This document shows positions 32,925-41,587 of a DNA stretch of 64,000 bases, piece by piece. The stretch is from the NCBI RefSeq assembly GCF_022829545.1, contig NZ_JAKSYM010000369.1:94978-158977 (forward strand), read 5' to 3'. Below the pieces are notes generated by a model, which saw only the letters and a program-made list of their open reading frames with translations, did no database searches and was not told the origin of the DNA. This stretch comes from Methylobacterium sp. J-030. Lineage in GTDB: Bacteria > Pseudomonadota > Alphaproteobacteria > Rhizobiales > Beijerinckiaceae. The stretch's first letter is position 1, and every line of letters starts with the position of its first letter. A program made the position numbers and the translations under genes.

Positions 32925-33727
32925 CGGGGGCCTCCGAGGGCCGGATCCGTCCGGAGATGGTCGGTCCGGTCGCGGATGCGCCCGAGCACGCGCTCGCGCA
33001 CGGCGATGAAGGCGGGATCCGACTTGACCGCCCGCGCCGCCCGCCCGGCCACGACCGCGCGCGAGAACGGCAGGTCGATCGACTCGACGATCCGGCCCGG
33101 GCGCGGGCTCATGATCAGGAGCGTGGTGGCGAGGAAGACCGCCTCCTCGACGTCGTGCGTGATGAAGAACGCCATCTTGCCGGTCCGGTGCCAGACCTGG
33201 AGGATCAGCTCCTGGATCTGCTCGCGGGTGAGGGCGTCGAGCGCCCCGAGCGGCTCGTCCATCAGCAGGGCGCGCGGGTCGCCGGCCAGCGCCCGGGCGA
33301 GGCCGACCCGCTGCTGCATGCCGCCGGACAGCTCGTAGATCTTCCGGTCGGCGAAGGCGGAAAGACCCACGAGGTCCAGCATCTCCAGGGCGATCCGGCG
33401 CCGCTCGGCGCGCGGGACGCCGCGCATCTTGGGGCCGAAGGCGACGTTCTCGGCCACGTCCAGCCAGGGCATCAGGGCGTGGCGCTGGAACACCACGCCC
33501 CGGTCGGCCCCCGGCCCCCGGATCGGCGCCCCATCGAGCAGGATGCGGCCCTCGGTCGGTTCGAGGAAGCCCGCGATCGCCGAGAGCAGGGTGGTCTTGC
33601 CGCAGCCCGAGGCGCCGAGCGCCACCACGAACTCCCCCGGGCGGATCGTGAGATTCACCTGCGCGAGGGCGGCGATGCCGGACTCGCCCGCTCCGTACCG
33701 GACGCTGAGGTTGCGGATCTCGATCAT
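32921..33727 (-). CDS. Taurine/sulfonate-type ABC transporter ATP-binding protein
   Basis: A 268-residue ABC ATPase with Walker A GASGCGKTT (about residue 39), Q-loop VVFQRHALMPW, signature LSGGMQQRVGLARAL and Walker B ALLMDEPLGALDA. The Q-loop wording and length place it in the TauB/SsuB/NrtD group. It sits in the cytoplasm and drives import through the adjacent permease. It follows the binding-protein gene by 21 bases and overlaps the permease start. The C-terminus has a short Arg-rich extension. Confidence 0.93.
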   Translation of the reverse strand: MIEIRNLSVRYGAGESGIAALAQVNLTIRPGEFVVALGASGCGKTTLLSAIAGFLEPTEGRILLDGAPIRGPGADRGVVFQRHALMPWLDVAENVAFGPKMRGVPRAERRRIALEMLDLVGLSAFADRKIYELSGGMQQRVGLARALAGDPRALLMDEPLGALDALTREQIQELILQVWHRTGKMAFFITHDVEEAVFLATTLLIMSPRPGRIVESIDLPFSRAVVAGRAARAVKSDPAFIAVRERVLGRIRDRTDHLRTDPALGGPR

Positions 33728-33748
33728 GCCTCTCTCCGGACCCCGCGC

Positions 33749-34801
33749 CTATTTCCGCGCCGCCGCCACGTAATCCCCGGTGACGAACCGGCCGTAATCC
33801 GGCGCCAGGGCCTGGACGCGCCCTTGCGCCTTCAGGAACGCCGCGGTCTCGGTCAGGGCCTTGGCGGCCCCGCCGCCGAGCCAGGCCGGGGAGGCCTGCG
33901 CGTCGAGGGTCGGGAAGCGGTAGGCCGCCAGGCTCGCCGGCACCTCCGCGGGGTCCGCGCCGGTGATCCTGGCCACCGCATTCACCTCGGGCGCGCCGGC
34001 GGACCAGGGCTCGGCCGCGTAGGCGGCGTCCCCGGCGGCGATCAGCTTCACCAGGGTGACCAGGAAATCCCGGTTCCGCGCCGCCCAGGCCCGGTCGACC
34101 ACGAGGCCGTCGAAGGTCGCCTTGCCCTTGCGGGCGAGGTCGCCCGCCGAGAGCAGCACCGTCCCGGATTTCTTCACCCGGGCCAGCACCGGATCCCAGA
34201 TGAAGGTCGCGTCGATGTCGCCGCGCTCCCAGGCGGCGGCGATCTCGGGCGGGCGCATGTTGAGGATGGTCACGTCCTTCTGGCTCAGCCCGGCTTCTTC
34301 GAGGGCCGCGATCAACTGGTAGTGGGAGGTCGAGACGTACGGCACCGCGACCGTCCGGCCGCGCAGGTCGGCGACGCTCCTGACGCCGCTGCCGTTGCGC
34401 GCGACGAGCTGCTCGGCATCGGCGATCTCGTCGAGGATCCAGAACAGTTCGATGTCGAGCCCCTGCGAGGCCGCCGCGGCGATCGGGCTCGATCCCGCCT
34501 CGCCGATCTGGACGTTGCCCGACGCCATGGCGCGGATCACGTCGCCGCCGCCGCCGAACTTGCGCCACGTCACCGTGTAGCCGGTGGCCTTCTCGATGGC
34601 CCCCGAGGCCATCAGGGCCCGGAACGGCACCACCATGTCCTGATGGGCGACGGTGACCGATCTTTCGGCGGCCCGGGCCGGGGCGGGCGCGAGAAGCCCG
34701 GGCGCCAGCGACGCCAGAAGAGCCGCCAGACGAGCGGCCAGGCGGGCCAGCCGCTCACCGGGGCGGCCCTTCGATCGCGATCCCGCACTGTCCATGCCCA
34801 T
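33749..34801 (-). CDS. TauA-like periplasmic substrate-binding protein
   Basis: A 350-residue periplasmic binding protein of the TauA type. After a long N-terminal signal (Arg-rich start, hydrophobic LAALLASLAPGLLAPAPARA) the mature part reads VTVAHQDMVVPFRALMASG. This is followed by GGGDVIRAMASGNVQIGEAGSS, the classic TauA region. The later DATFIWDPVLARVKKSG matches the taurine family well. The ATG at 34801 has AGGGGA 4 bases upstream; a second ATG at 34795 is possible. As first gene of the three-gene unit it defines the specificity, most likely taurine, but this is inferred from family resemblance. Confidence 0.9.
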   Translation of the reverse strand: MGMDSAGSRSKGRPGERLARLAARLAALLASLAPGLLAPAPARAAERSVTVAHQDMVVPFRALMASGAIEKATGYTVTWRKFGGGGDVIRAMASGNVQIGEAGSSPIAAAASQGLDIELFWILDEIADAEQLVARNGSGVRSVADLRGRTVAVPYVSTSHYQLIAALEEAGLSQKDVTILNMRPPEIAAAWERGDIDATFIWDPVLARVKKSGTVLLSAGDLARKGKATFDGLVVDRAWAARNRDFLVTLVKLIAAGDAAYAAEPWSAGAPEVNAVARITGADPAEVPASLAAYRFPTLDAQASPAWLGGGAAKALTETAAFLKAQGRVQALAPDYGRFVTGDYVAAARK

Positions 34802-35316
34802 GATCCCCTGCCGGCATCCGGACTCGGTGCCTCGGCGACAGGGTCGGACAAGGCAAGCTTCGTGCACAAGGGCCGGAGCGGACCGACGGTCAGATCGCAG
34901 CGAATCTCCTCTCCCGCACGGGCTCCCGGGTTCAAAATTCCCGGTCCGGGACCGAACCCTCCGGGAACGCGGCGCTCTGCCTCTCCCCTCAGGCGCGCCT
35001 GAGGGGCGGACGACAAGGGGGTTGCGGCACAGAGCTGATGACGGCGCGCGACGCCTCCCTCGCCCCGCGCGCCTGCCGGATTCACACATCGGGTTTGGGA
35101 TCATCGTCAGGTCGACAGGTCTGGCGGCCCAGATCCCCCACGCGCCCTCCCTCCCCCCTCTGCGGGGGAGGGGGAGAAGCGGCGCCGTTCATCGCCTCTC
35201 CGCGGGAGATGTGTGAATCCGGCAGCCCCGCGCGCGGGGAGAGGGACCGTGGGGTTGCCTTCGGGGCCGGCCTCGCGCCCTTGTCGGATGCGCGCCACGA
35301 CGGATCGAGACCACAG
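34802..35316. other. Divergent promoter region with nested inverted repeats
   Basis: No gene. The stretch separates the taurine-type operon (minus) from chrA (plus) and contains a large inverted repeat (35054-35246) with an inner CCTCCCCC/GGGGGAGG hairpin around 35150-35174. Confidence 0.55.
35054..35246. repeat. 193-bp inverted-repeat element
   Basis: The left arm 35054-35090 (CCTCCCTCGCCCCGCGCGCC, then TGCCGGATTCACACATC) is mirrored by the right arm 35208-35246 (GATGTGTGAATCCGGCAGCC, then CCGCGCGCGGGGAGAGGGA). The 20-bp core of the arms matches almost perfectly. No open frame lies between the arms. It looks like a palindromic, possibly mobilisable, intergenic element. Confidence 0.75.
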
Positions 35317-36549
35317 ATGACCGATGCCCCCGCGACCGCCGAGGCGCGGCCTGCCGATGCGGCCCCGACCGGCTCCGCGGGGGAGGTGTTCCGCGCCTTC
35401 CTCAAGCTCGGCCTGACCGCGTTCGGCGGCCCGGTGGCGCATCTCGGCTATTTCCGCGACGAGCTGGTCGTCCGGCGCCGGTGGCTGGACGAGCGCGGCT
35501 ATGCCGACCTCGTGGCGCTCTGCCAGTTCCTGCCCGGGCCGGCCTCCAGCCAGGTCGGGTTCTCGCTCGGCGTCCTGCGCGGCGGCGGCCTCCTCGGCGG
35601 GCTCGCCGCCTGGACGGCCTTCACGCTGCCCTCGGCCCTGCTGCTCCTGGCCTTCGCGTACGGCGCCGGCACCCTGACCGGCCCGGTGGCCGCGGGGGCG
35701 ATCCACGGGCTCAAGCTGGTCGCCGTCGCGGTGGTGGCGCAGGCGGTCTGGGGCATGGCCCGCACGCTGGCGCCGGACCGGCCGCGCGCCGGCATCGCGG
35801 TGGCGGCGCTGTTCGTCACCGCGTTCGCCGCTGGGTCGGTCGGGCAGCTCGGAGCCATCGCCCTGGGCGCCGTCGCCGGCCTCCGGCTGTGCCGCGCGCC
35901 GGCGCAGCGGCCGGAGGTACCGCGCGCCGTCCCGGTCTCCCGGCGGGCCGGCGCGGCGGCCCTGGTCGCCGCCGCCCTGCTCCTCGTCGCCCCGCACCTG
36001 CTGGCCGGCCCGCACGCCCAGGCCCTAGCGCTGTTCGAGGCGTTCTACCGCGCCGGAGCCCTGGTGTTCGGCGGCGGCCACGTGGTGCTGCCGCTGCTGC
36101 AGGCCGAGGTGGTCGCCCCGGGCTGGGTCGGCCCCGGCGCCTTCCTGGCGGGCTACGGGGCCGCCCAGGCCGTGCCCGGCCCGCTGTTCACGGTCGCGGC
36201 CTATCTCGGGGCCGTCGCCGGGCCGCCCCCCCACGGGATCGCCGGCGCGGCCATCGCGCTGGTCGCGATCTTCCTGCCGGGGCTGCTGCTGGTCTACGGC
36301 ATGCTGCCCTACTGGGACGCCGTCCGGACCCGTCCGCTGGCCCAGGCCGCCCTGCGGGGCACCAATGCGGCGGTGGTCGGCCTCCTCGGCGCCGCGCTCT
36401 ACGACCCCGTCTGGACCGGGGCGGTCGGCAACCCGCGCGACCTCGCGGTGGCGGTGCTGGCCTTCGTGCTGCTCACCGTCGGCCGGGTGCCGCCGTGGTG
36501 CGTCGTCGCCCTGACCGCCCTCGGCGGCGTCGCCCTGGCGCTGGTCTGA
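35317..36549 (+). CDS. chrA: Chromate transporter ChrA, two-domain form
   Basis: A 410-residue CHR-superfamily membrane protein, usually an exporter of chromate that gives resistance. The first domain starts VFRAFLKLGLTAFGGPVAHLGYF and continues with LCQFLPGPASSQVGFSLG. The second repeats the plan with AFYRAGALVFGGGHVVLPLL and GAAQAVPGPLFTVAAYLG. Both FGGP/FGGGH and PGP signatures are intact, so it should be functional. The ATG at 35317 follows an inverted-repeat element. No chrB regulator is adjacent; in some CHR proteins the physiological substrate is unknown. Confidence 0.93.
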   Translation: MTDAPATAEARPADAAPTGSAGEVFRAFLKLGLTAFGGPVAHLGYFRDELVVRRRWLDERGYADLVALCQFLPGPASSQVGFSLGVLRGGGLLGGLAAWTAFTLPSALLLLAFAYGAGTLTGPVAAGAIHGLKLVAVAVVAQAVWGMARTLAPDRPRAGIAVAALFVTAFAAGSVGQLGAIALGAVAGLRLCRAPAQRPEVPRAVPVSRRAGAAALVAAALLLVAPHLLAGPHAQALALFEAFYRAGALVFGGGHVVLPLLQAEVVAPGWVGPGAFLAGYGAAQAVPGPLFTVAAYLGAVAGPPPHGIAGAAIALVAIFLPGLLLVYGMLPYWDAVRTRPLAQAALRGTNAAVVGLLGAALYDPVWTGAVGNPRDLAVAVLAFVLLTVGRVPPWCVVALTALGGVALALV

Positions 36550-36748
36550 CCGGCTGGCCCGGCCCGTCGGCGCGGGACCGCGCCCCGCTCATCCGGATCG
36601 CCCGCGGCCGTCCTGCGTGGGGCTGTCCTGCGTGGGGCGCCGGGCTGCCAGGACACGCGCGACCGTCACCACCTGAGGTCATCCGCCCGTCATGCCATCC
36701 ACCTAGGGCAGGCCCCTCGCCGGCGCGACCGGCCCGCCACAGGTTCCG

Positions 36749-36991
36749 ATGTTCACGCATAGCTGCCTCGATCCGCACGACCCCTTCGCCGAGCGCGAGG
36801 TGCAGGTCGAATTCGCCATCGACGCGTCCGGCATCCGCCTCATCGCGGCCAGGAATGCCGAGGGCCACGACATCCTGCCCGACCTGATCGACGTCCAGCG
36901 CGACGACCTGCGGTGCGAACTCGCGGCGCGGGCCGGGGGCGCGGGCCTCATCAGGCCCCACCGGCCGGCCGGGGCGGGCGCCGGCCGATGA
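36749..36991 (+). CDS. Small protein coupled to a membrane mini-protein, related to the one at 20857
   Basis: An 80-residue soluble protein: MFTHSCLDPHDPFAEREVQV, then RLIAARNAEGHDILPDLIDV and a Gly/Arg-rich end. It shares the C-x-DPxDPxAE start and the HDILPDL-like element with the 84-residue protein at 20857, suggesting a small uncharacterised family. Its stop overlaps the start of the next gene (ATGA), so the two are coupled. No named family is recognised. Confidence 0.65.
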   Translation: MFTHSCLDPHDPFAEREVQVEFAIDASGIRLIAARNAEGHDILPDLIDVQRDDLRCELAARAGGAGLIRPHRPAGAGAGR

Positions 36992-37128
36992 TGGACGACG
37001 CGGTCCGGGACGATGACGGCGCGCCCTCGGACAGGCCGTCGCGGATGCGGCTCATCATCGGCGCCGGACTGATGGGGATGTGCCTGCTGGGGGTGCTCGG
37101 CGGGATGCTCCATATCCTGCCGGCCTGA
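36988..37128 (+). CDS. 46-residue membrane mini-protein
   Basis: Begins MMDDAVRDDDGAPSDRPSRM and continues into one membrane helix (LIIGAGLMGMCLLGVLGGML). The acidic N-terminus should face the cytoplasm. Its ATG overlaps the stop of the preceding gene, which supports a real gene and a shared role. No family is recognised. Confidence 0.6.
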   Translation: MMDDAVRDDDGAPSDRPSRMRLIIGAGLMGMCLLGVLGGMLHILPA

Positions 37129-37218
37129 GGCCCCCCCAGGCGGGGCGCCGCGCTGCGTCCGCGACGGAGGAAACCCCTTCCGCTGGCCGGTGTTGCGTCA
37201 GCCGAAGGGGAGTCCCGC

Positions 37219-38415
37219 ATGGCCCGCCGCATCCTGATCACCGGCGCGAGCATCGCCGGCAACACCGCCGCGTGGTGGCTCGGCCGCCACGGCTTCGACG
37301 TCACCGTGGTCGAGCGGGCCCCCGCGTTCCGGGACGGCGGGCAGAACGTCGATGTCCGCGGCGTCGGGCGCGAGGCGCTGCGCCGCATGGGCCTGGAGCG
37401 GGCCGCCCTCGACGCCGGGACCGGGGAGGAGGGCACCGCCTGGGTCGATGACCGCGGCCGCGCCGTCGCGCGGTTCGGCCTCGACGGGTCCACGGGCGAC
37501 GGGCCGACCGCCGAGATGGAGATCCTGCGCGGCGACCTCGCGGGCCTCCTCTACGCGCCGGCCCGGGAGCGGGCGCAGTATCGCTTCGGCGATCACGTGA
37601 CGCGCATCGACGCGGCGGGGGAGGGCGTGCGCGTCGGCTTCGCCGGCGGCGGCACGGAGCGCTACGACGCGGTGATCGTCGCCGAGGGCGTGGGCTCGGC
37701 CACCCGCGAGCGGGTCTTCCCGGGGGAGAACGCGCCGCGCTGGATGGGCCTGACCATCGCCTACTTCACGATCCCCCGGACGCCCGACGACGACCGGGAC
37801 TGGCGCTGGTTCAACGCGACGGGCGGGCGCGGCCTCTCGCTGCGGCCGGACCGGCACGGCACCACGCGCGCGATGCTGATGCTCCGTCAGCCGCCGGGCG
37901 GGGAGCAGGATTGGGACGCCGCCCGTCAGAAGGCGTATCTGCGCGCGCGGTTCGCGGATGCCGGATGGCAGGCCGGGCGCGTCCTCGCCGGCCTGGAGGC
38001 GACCGACGACTTCTACTTCGACGTCCTGCGGCAGGTGCGGATGAAGCGGTGGTCGACCGGGCGCGTCGTGCTGACCGGCGATGCCGCGTGGTGCGCGACG
38101 CCGCTCGCCGGCATCGGCACGACGCTGGCGATCACCGGCGCCACGGTGCTGGCCGGCGCGCTGGCGCGCACGGACGACGTGGCGGCCGCCTTCGCGGATT
38201 ACGAGGGGGCCATGCGCCCGTTCGTCGAGGCGGGGCAGGGCGTCCCGACGATCGCGCCGAAGCTGATGAATCCGCGCACCCGGCTCGGCATCCGCCTCCT
38301 GCACGGCGCGCTGCGAATCGCGAGCCGGCCGGCGGTGCGCCGCCTCAGCGCGAAGCTGTTCACCGGGCGCGCCGCGGAGCCCGATCTCGCCCGCTACGTC
38401 GGATCATCGGGCTGA
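37219..38415 (+). CDS. FAD-dependent aromatic-hydroxylase-type monooxygenase
   Basis: A 398-residue class A flavoprotein monooxygenase of the PHBH/TetX-like fold. The FAD Rossmann motif is ILITGASIAGNTAAWWLGRH at residues 5-24. A DG-like element appears as DAVIVAEGVGSATR, and the GD motif for FAD is VVLTGDAAWCATPLAGIGTT at about residue 283. The Rossmann motif uses GxSxxG instead of the standard GxGxxG, as in several TetX-like members. Substrate unknown; such enzymes hydroxylate aromatics or inactivate antibiotics. The MFS exporter gene follows on the same strand, so a detoxification pair is possible. Confidence 0.9.
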   Translation: MARRILITGASIAGNTAAWWLGRHGFDVTVVERAPAFRDGGQNVDVRGVGREALRRMGLERAALDAGTGEEGTAWVDDRGRAVARFGLDGSTGDGPTAEMEILRGDLAGLLYAPARERAQYRFGDHVTRIDAAGEGVRVGFAGGGTERYDAVIVAEGVGSATRERVFPGENAPRWMGLTIAYFTIPRTPDDDRDWRWFNATGGRGLSLRPDRHGTTRAMLMLRQPPGGEQDWDAARQKAYLRARFADAGWQAGRVLAGLEATDDFYFDVLRQVRMKRWSTGRVVLTGDAAWCATPLAGIGTTLAITGATVLAGALARTDDVAAAFADYEGAMRPFVEAGQGVPTIAPKLMNPRTRLGIRLLHGALRIASRPAVRRLSAKLFTGRAAEPDLARYVGSSG

Positions 38416-38541
38416 GGCCGTGCCGATCGCAGGCGGAGATCCCCCGGCGCCGCCGCCGTGCTGCAGCCGCGTCATTGCCAAGGCGCGGCCGAGGGCGCAG
38501 GGCAGGATCCTGACCCGCTCCCAGCGCCCGATCGCCTCTGC

Positions 38542-39921
38542 ATGACCGTCCTGATCGCGGACCCGACCACGACGGCGCGCGACGGGGAACCGGAGGGCCG
38601 GCGCGGCCGGGCGATGGCCGCGGTGCTGACCGGAGTGGCCCTCGCCACGCTCGACACCGCCATCGCCAACACCGCCCTGCCCACCATCGCGGCGGATCTC
38701 GGGGTCGATCCCGGCGCCTCGGTCTGGATCGTGACCGCCTATCAGCTCGCGGTGGTGTCGACCCTGCTGCCGATGGCGGCGCTCGGCGAGATCGTCGGCC
38801 AGCGGCGGGTCTACGTCGCCGGCCTCCTGCTGTTCACCGGCGCCTCGCTGGTCTGCGCCCTGGCCTGGTCCCTGCCGACGCTGGTGGCCGCGCGCGTGCT
38901 CCAGGGGATCGGGGCGAGCGCGCTGATGGCGGTCAACATCGCGCTGATCCGCTTCATCTATCCCGCGCATCAGCTCGGCCGCGGCGTCGGGCTCAACGCC
39001 TTCGTGGTCGGCGTCGGCTTCGCGGTGGGGCCGACCGTGGCCTCGCTGATCCTGCTGGCCGCACCCTGGCCCTGGCTGTTCGCCGTCAACGTCCCGATCG
39101 GCCTCGGCGCCCTGGCGCTGGCCTGGACCGCGCTGCCGGAGACCGGACGGTCCGGGCACGCGTTCGACCGGCCGGGCGCCCTGCTCAACGCCGCCGCCTT
39201 CGCGCTCCTCGTGCTCGGGTTGGGCGAGGCCGCCCACGCGGGGCCGCTCGGGCGCATCCTGCCGGAACTCGGCGGGTCGCTCGCCTGCTTCGCCCTGCTC
39301 CTGCGCCGCCAGGCCGGCCACCCGGCGCCGATGCTGGCCGCCGATCTCCTGAAGCGGCCGCTCTTCGCGCTGTCGGCGCTGACCGCGGTCTGCGCCTTCG
39401 CGGCGCAGGGGCTGGCCTTCGTCTCGCTGCCCTTCCTGTTCCAGCACACGCTCGGCCGCTCGCAGGTCGAGACCGGCTTCCTGATGACGCCCTGGCCGGT
39501 GGTGGTCGCGCTGATGGCGCCGGTGGCCGGGCGCCTCTCGGACCGCTACGCCCCCGGCCTGCTCGGCGGGATCGGGCTCGCCGGTCTCGCCCTCGGCATG
39601 GGGCTGCTCGCAGGGCTGCCCGCGGATCCGGACGTGGCGGACATCGTCTGGCGGATGGCGGTCTGCGGGGCCGGGTTCGGCTTCTTCCAGGCCCCGAACA
39701 TGCGCGCCATCATGACGAGCGCGCCGCCGGCCCGCTCGGGCGGGGCGAGCGGGATCGTCGCCACGGCGCGGCTTCTCGGCCAGACGCTCGGCGCCGCCCT
39801 GGTCGCGGCCTGCTTCGCCCTCGCGCAGACGCACGGGCCGGCGGTGGCGATGGGGCTCGGGGCGGTCTTCGCGGGTTTTGCGAGCGCGGCGAGCTTCTCG
39901 CGCCTCGCCGTGGCGCCCTGA
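38542..39921 (+). CDS. DHA2-family MFS drug exporter (14 helices)
   Basis: A 459-residue EmrB/QacA-type proton-driven exporter of the cytoplasmic membrane. Motif D1-type LDTAIANTALPTIAADLGV is in helix 1, and motif C-like GVGFAVGPTVASLILLAAPW in helix 5 marks an antiporter. The ATG at 38542 was preferred; the 28-codon open stretch upstream is not conserved in character. It lies 126 bases after the flavin monooxygenase gene on the same strand and may be co-transcribed with it. No membrane-fusion partner (EmrA) or TetR regulator is adjacent. Confidence 0.92.
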   Translation: MTVLIADPTTTARDGEPEGRRGRAMAAVLTGVALATLDTAIANTALPTIAADLGVDPGASVWIVTAYQLAVVSTLLPMAALGEIVGQRRVYVAGLLLFTGASLVCALAWSLPTLVAARVLQGIGASALMAVNIALIRFIYPAHQLGRGVGLNAFVVGVGFAVGPTVASLILLAAPWPWLFAVNVPIGLGALALAWTALPETGRSGHAFDRPGALLNAAAFALLVLGLGEAAHAGPLGRILPELGGSLACFALLLRRQAGHPAPMLAADLLKRPLFALSALTAVCAFAAQGLAFVSLPFLFQHTLGRSQVETGFLMTPWPVVVALMAPVAGRLSDRYAPGLLGGIGLAGLALGMGLLAGLPADPDVADIVWRMAVCGAGFGFFQAPNMRAIMTSAPPARSGGASGIVATARLLGQTLGAALVAACFALAQTHGPAVAMGLGAVFAGFASAASFSRLAVAP

Positions 39922-40254
39922 GGGCGCGGGCGGGACGCGCGACGGCGCGGGGATCGAAGGGTTTCCAAGGAGCCCGCGCCCCAGCCCCTTCAAGGCGTTT
40001 GGCCGAGCGCGCGGCACAGGGTGATCCCGATACGCGCTTCGCGGCGTCGTGGGCTGGGTCCCGGGCGCATTCCGCGGGCGCGGCATGCGACGGAAAGGGT
40101 CGGTGCGAACCTGCGCGACGCCATGGTGTCGGAACGCTCAACGCCTCGAACCGGCTGACCATGCTCGGCAGCAGGGTGTGGCGGGCCCGCGGCAGGGCGG
40201 CCGACGGACCGGAAGGGTGGCGGCCTGCGGCGGTCAGCCCCTGGTCGGATCGGT
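39922..40254. other. Intergenic, no gene seen
   Basis: About 330 bases of GC-rich DNA between the MFS gene and the flavoprotein remnant. Open frames on both strands have no recognisable features. Confidence 0.45.
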
Positions 40255-40476
40255 TCACACGGCGAACGTGACGGCGAACCGCTCGGCACCCAGGCGCTTC
40301 CGGATGACCTGCACGCCGTGTTCGGCATCGCGGCCGACCGCACAGAAGCGGCCCGATCCCCAGGTGTTCAGCCACGGCAGGCCGACGACGTCGATGCCGT
40401 CCTCGTTCGTGACGCCGCGCGTGTGCTTGGGGCTGCCCGCGCCGTCGAACACGGAGGCATCCAGCCACCGGAAGTC
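40255..40476 (-). pseudogene. C-terminal remnant of a CzcO-like flavin oxidoreductase
   Basis: The last 73 codons of a minus-strand frame read like the C-terminus of a CzcO/YhhF-type FAD oxidoreductase. They carry VTNEDGIDVVGLPWLNTWGS and GRFCAVGRDAEH, matching the family's GLPWLxTWGSGRF...GVGRDA ending. No FAD or NADPH Rossmann motif is found upstream in any frame, and the frame runs into a short tandem repeat at 40619-40693. So the N-terminal two thirds are gone. It is probably the scar of a deletion or insertion. Confidence 0.65.
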
Positions 40477-40791
40477 CGGCGTGACGCGGCAGAACGCGTC
40501 CCTGCGCGGCGTGCCCACCTGCGCGCGGCGGCGTGCTTCTCGAACACCCCATGCGCGATCCCGCGCGGTCGCCCCGCGTGCCCGGGCAGCACGGCCGCTC
40601 GCGGATGCGCTCCGGGCTGCGACGGTCATGGCCACGACGGTCCTGGCCGCGACGGTCCTGGCCGCGCCGATCTCGACCTCGCCGATCTCGACCGCGCTGA
40701 CGACGCGCTGGATCGTGGACGGCACGGCGGAACGATCCTTGCCACGGGTGGGAGCCGGGCTCGCGCCGAGCCCCAGCGAAGACGGATCGGG
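40477..40791. other. Intergenic with a 15-bp minisatellite
   Basis: Apart from the tandem repeat at 40619-40693 and the leader of the next gene, nothing is recognised here. Confidence 0.45.
40619..40693. repeat. 15-bp tandem repeat
   Basis: Three units of the type GCGACGGTCCTGGCC, then two units of GCGCCGATCTCGACC / TCGCCGATCTCGACC. The period is a multiple of three, so both strands stay open in long frames. Confidence 0.75.
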
Positions 40792-41526
40792 ATGACGAAG
40801 ACACCGCAGGCGGTCCGGCTCGGGATGCTGACGCCGTCCTCGAACAGCGTCCTCGAACCGATGACGGCGCGCCTGCTGGCCGGGCAGCCCGGGATCACCG
40901 CTCACTTCGCGCGCCTGCGGGTGACCCAGATCGGCTTGTCGACCGCCGCCCTCGGCCAGTTCGATGCGGCGCCGATGCTGGCCGCCGCCGAGCTGCTGGC
41001 CGACGCCCGCGTCGCCGCGATCCTGTGGAACGGCACCGCGGGCGCATGGCTCGGCTTCGCGAACGATGTGGCCCTGTCCGCGGCGATCACGCGGCAGACC
41101 GGGATCCCAGCCTCGACCTCGGCGCTGGCCTTCCGCGATCTGTTCCGGCGGCGGGGGATCGGGCGCGTCGGGCTGGTGACGCCCTATACGGGGGATGTCC
41201 AGGCGCGGATCCAGGCGAACTGGCAGGCCGACGGGTTCGACTGCTCGGCCGAGCGCCATCTCGGCCTGTCGGAGAATTTCGCCTTCGCGGAGGCCGGGGA
41301 AGCCGAGATCGCCGCGATGGTGCGCGCCGTCGCGGGCGAGGGCGCCGAAGCGGCAGCCATCGTCTGCACCAACCTCGCGGGTGCCGCCCTCGCGGCCGCC
41401 CTCGAGGCGGAACTCGGGATCCCGGTCTACGATTCCGTCGCGGTCAGCCTGTGGAAGGCGATGGATCTCGCCGGGCTGGACTGCGCGGCGATCACCGGCT
41501 GGGGCACCGTGTTCGCGCCGGCCTGA
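40792..41526 (+). CDS. Asp/Glu racemase superfamily enzyme (arylmalonate decarboxylase / maleate isomerase type)
   Basis: A 244-residue protein with the start VRLGMLTPSSNSVLEPMTAR typical of the maleate cis-trans isomerase/arylmalonate decarboxylase group. These enzymes use one or two cysteines facing the substrate. Here the first site reads WNGTAGAW (no Cys) and the second reads IVCTNLAG (Cys present). This is the arrangement of arylmalonate decarboxylase rather than of maleate isomerase, which has both. The ATG at 40792 follows a purine-rich leader. It converges with the second racemase-like gene and may act in the same nitrogen/amide catabolic block, but the substrate is unknown. Confidence 0.85.
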   Translation: MTKTPQAVRLGMLTPSSNSVLEPMTARLLAGQPGITAHFARLRVTQIGLSTAALGQFDAAPMLAAAELLADARVAAILWNGTAGAWLGFANDVALSAAITRQTGIPASTSALAFRDLFRRRGIGRVGLVTPYTGDVQARIQANWQADGFDCSAERHLGLSENFAFAEAGEAEIAAMVRAVAGEGAEAAAIVCTNLAGAALAAALEAELGIPVYDSVAVSLWKAMDLAGLDCAAITGWGTVFAPA

Positions 41527-41587
41527 GCGTGCGGCCCATACCGACCCTCGTCGATCCGCGATGCGTCGGGCGCCTCGCGGTCCGGCA

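Noticed and set aside
39999..40271. Open plus-strand frame after the MFS exporter
   Set aside because: Weak composition and no start signal; it overlaps the opposite-strand flavoprotein remnant.
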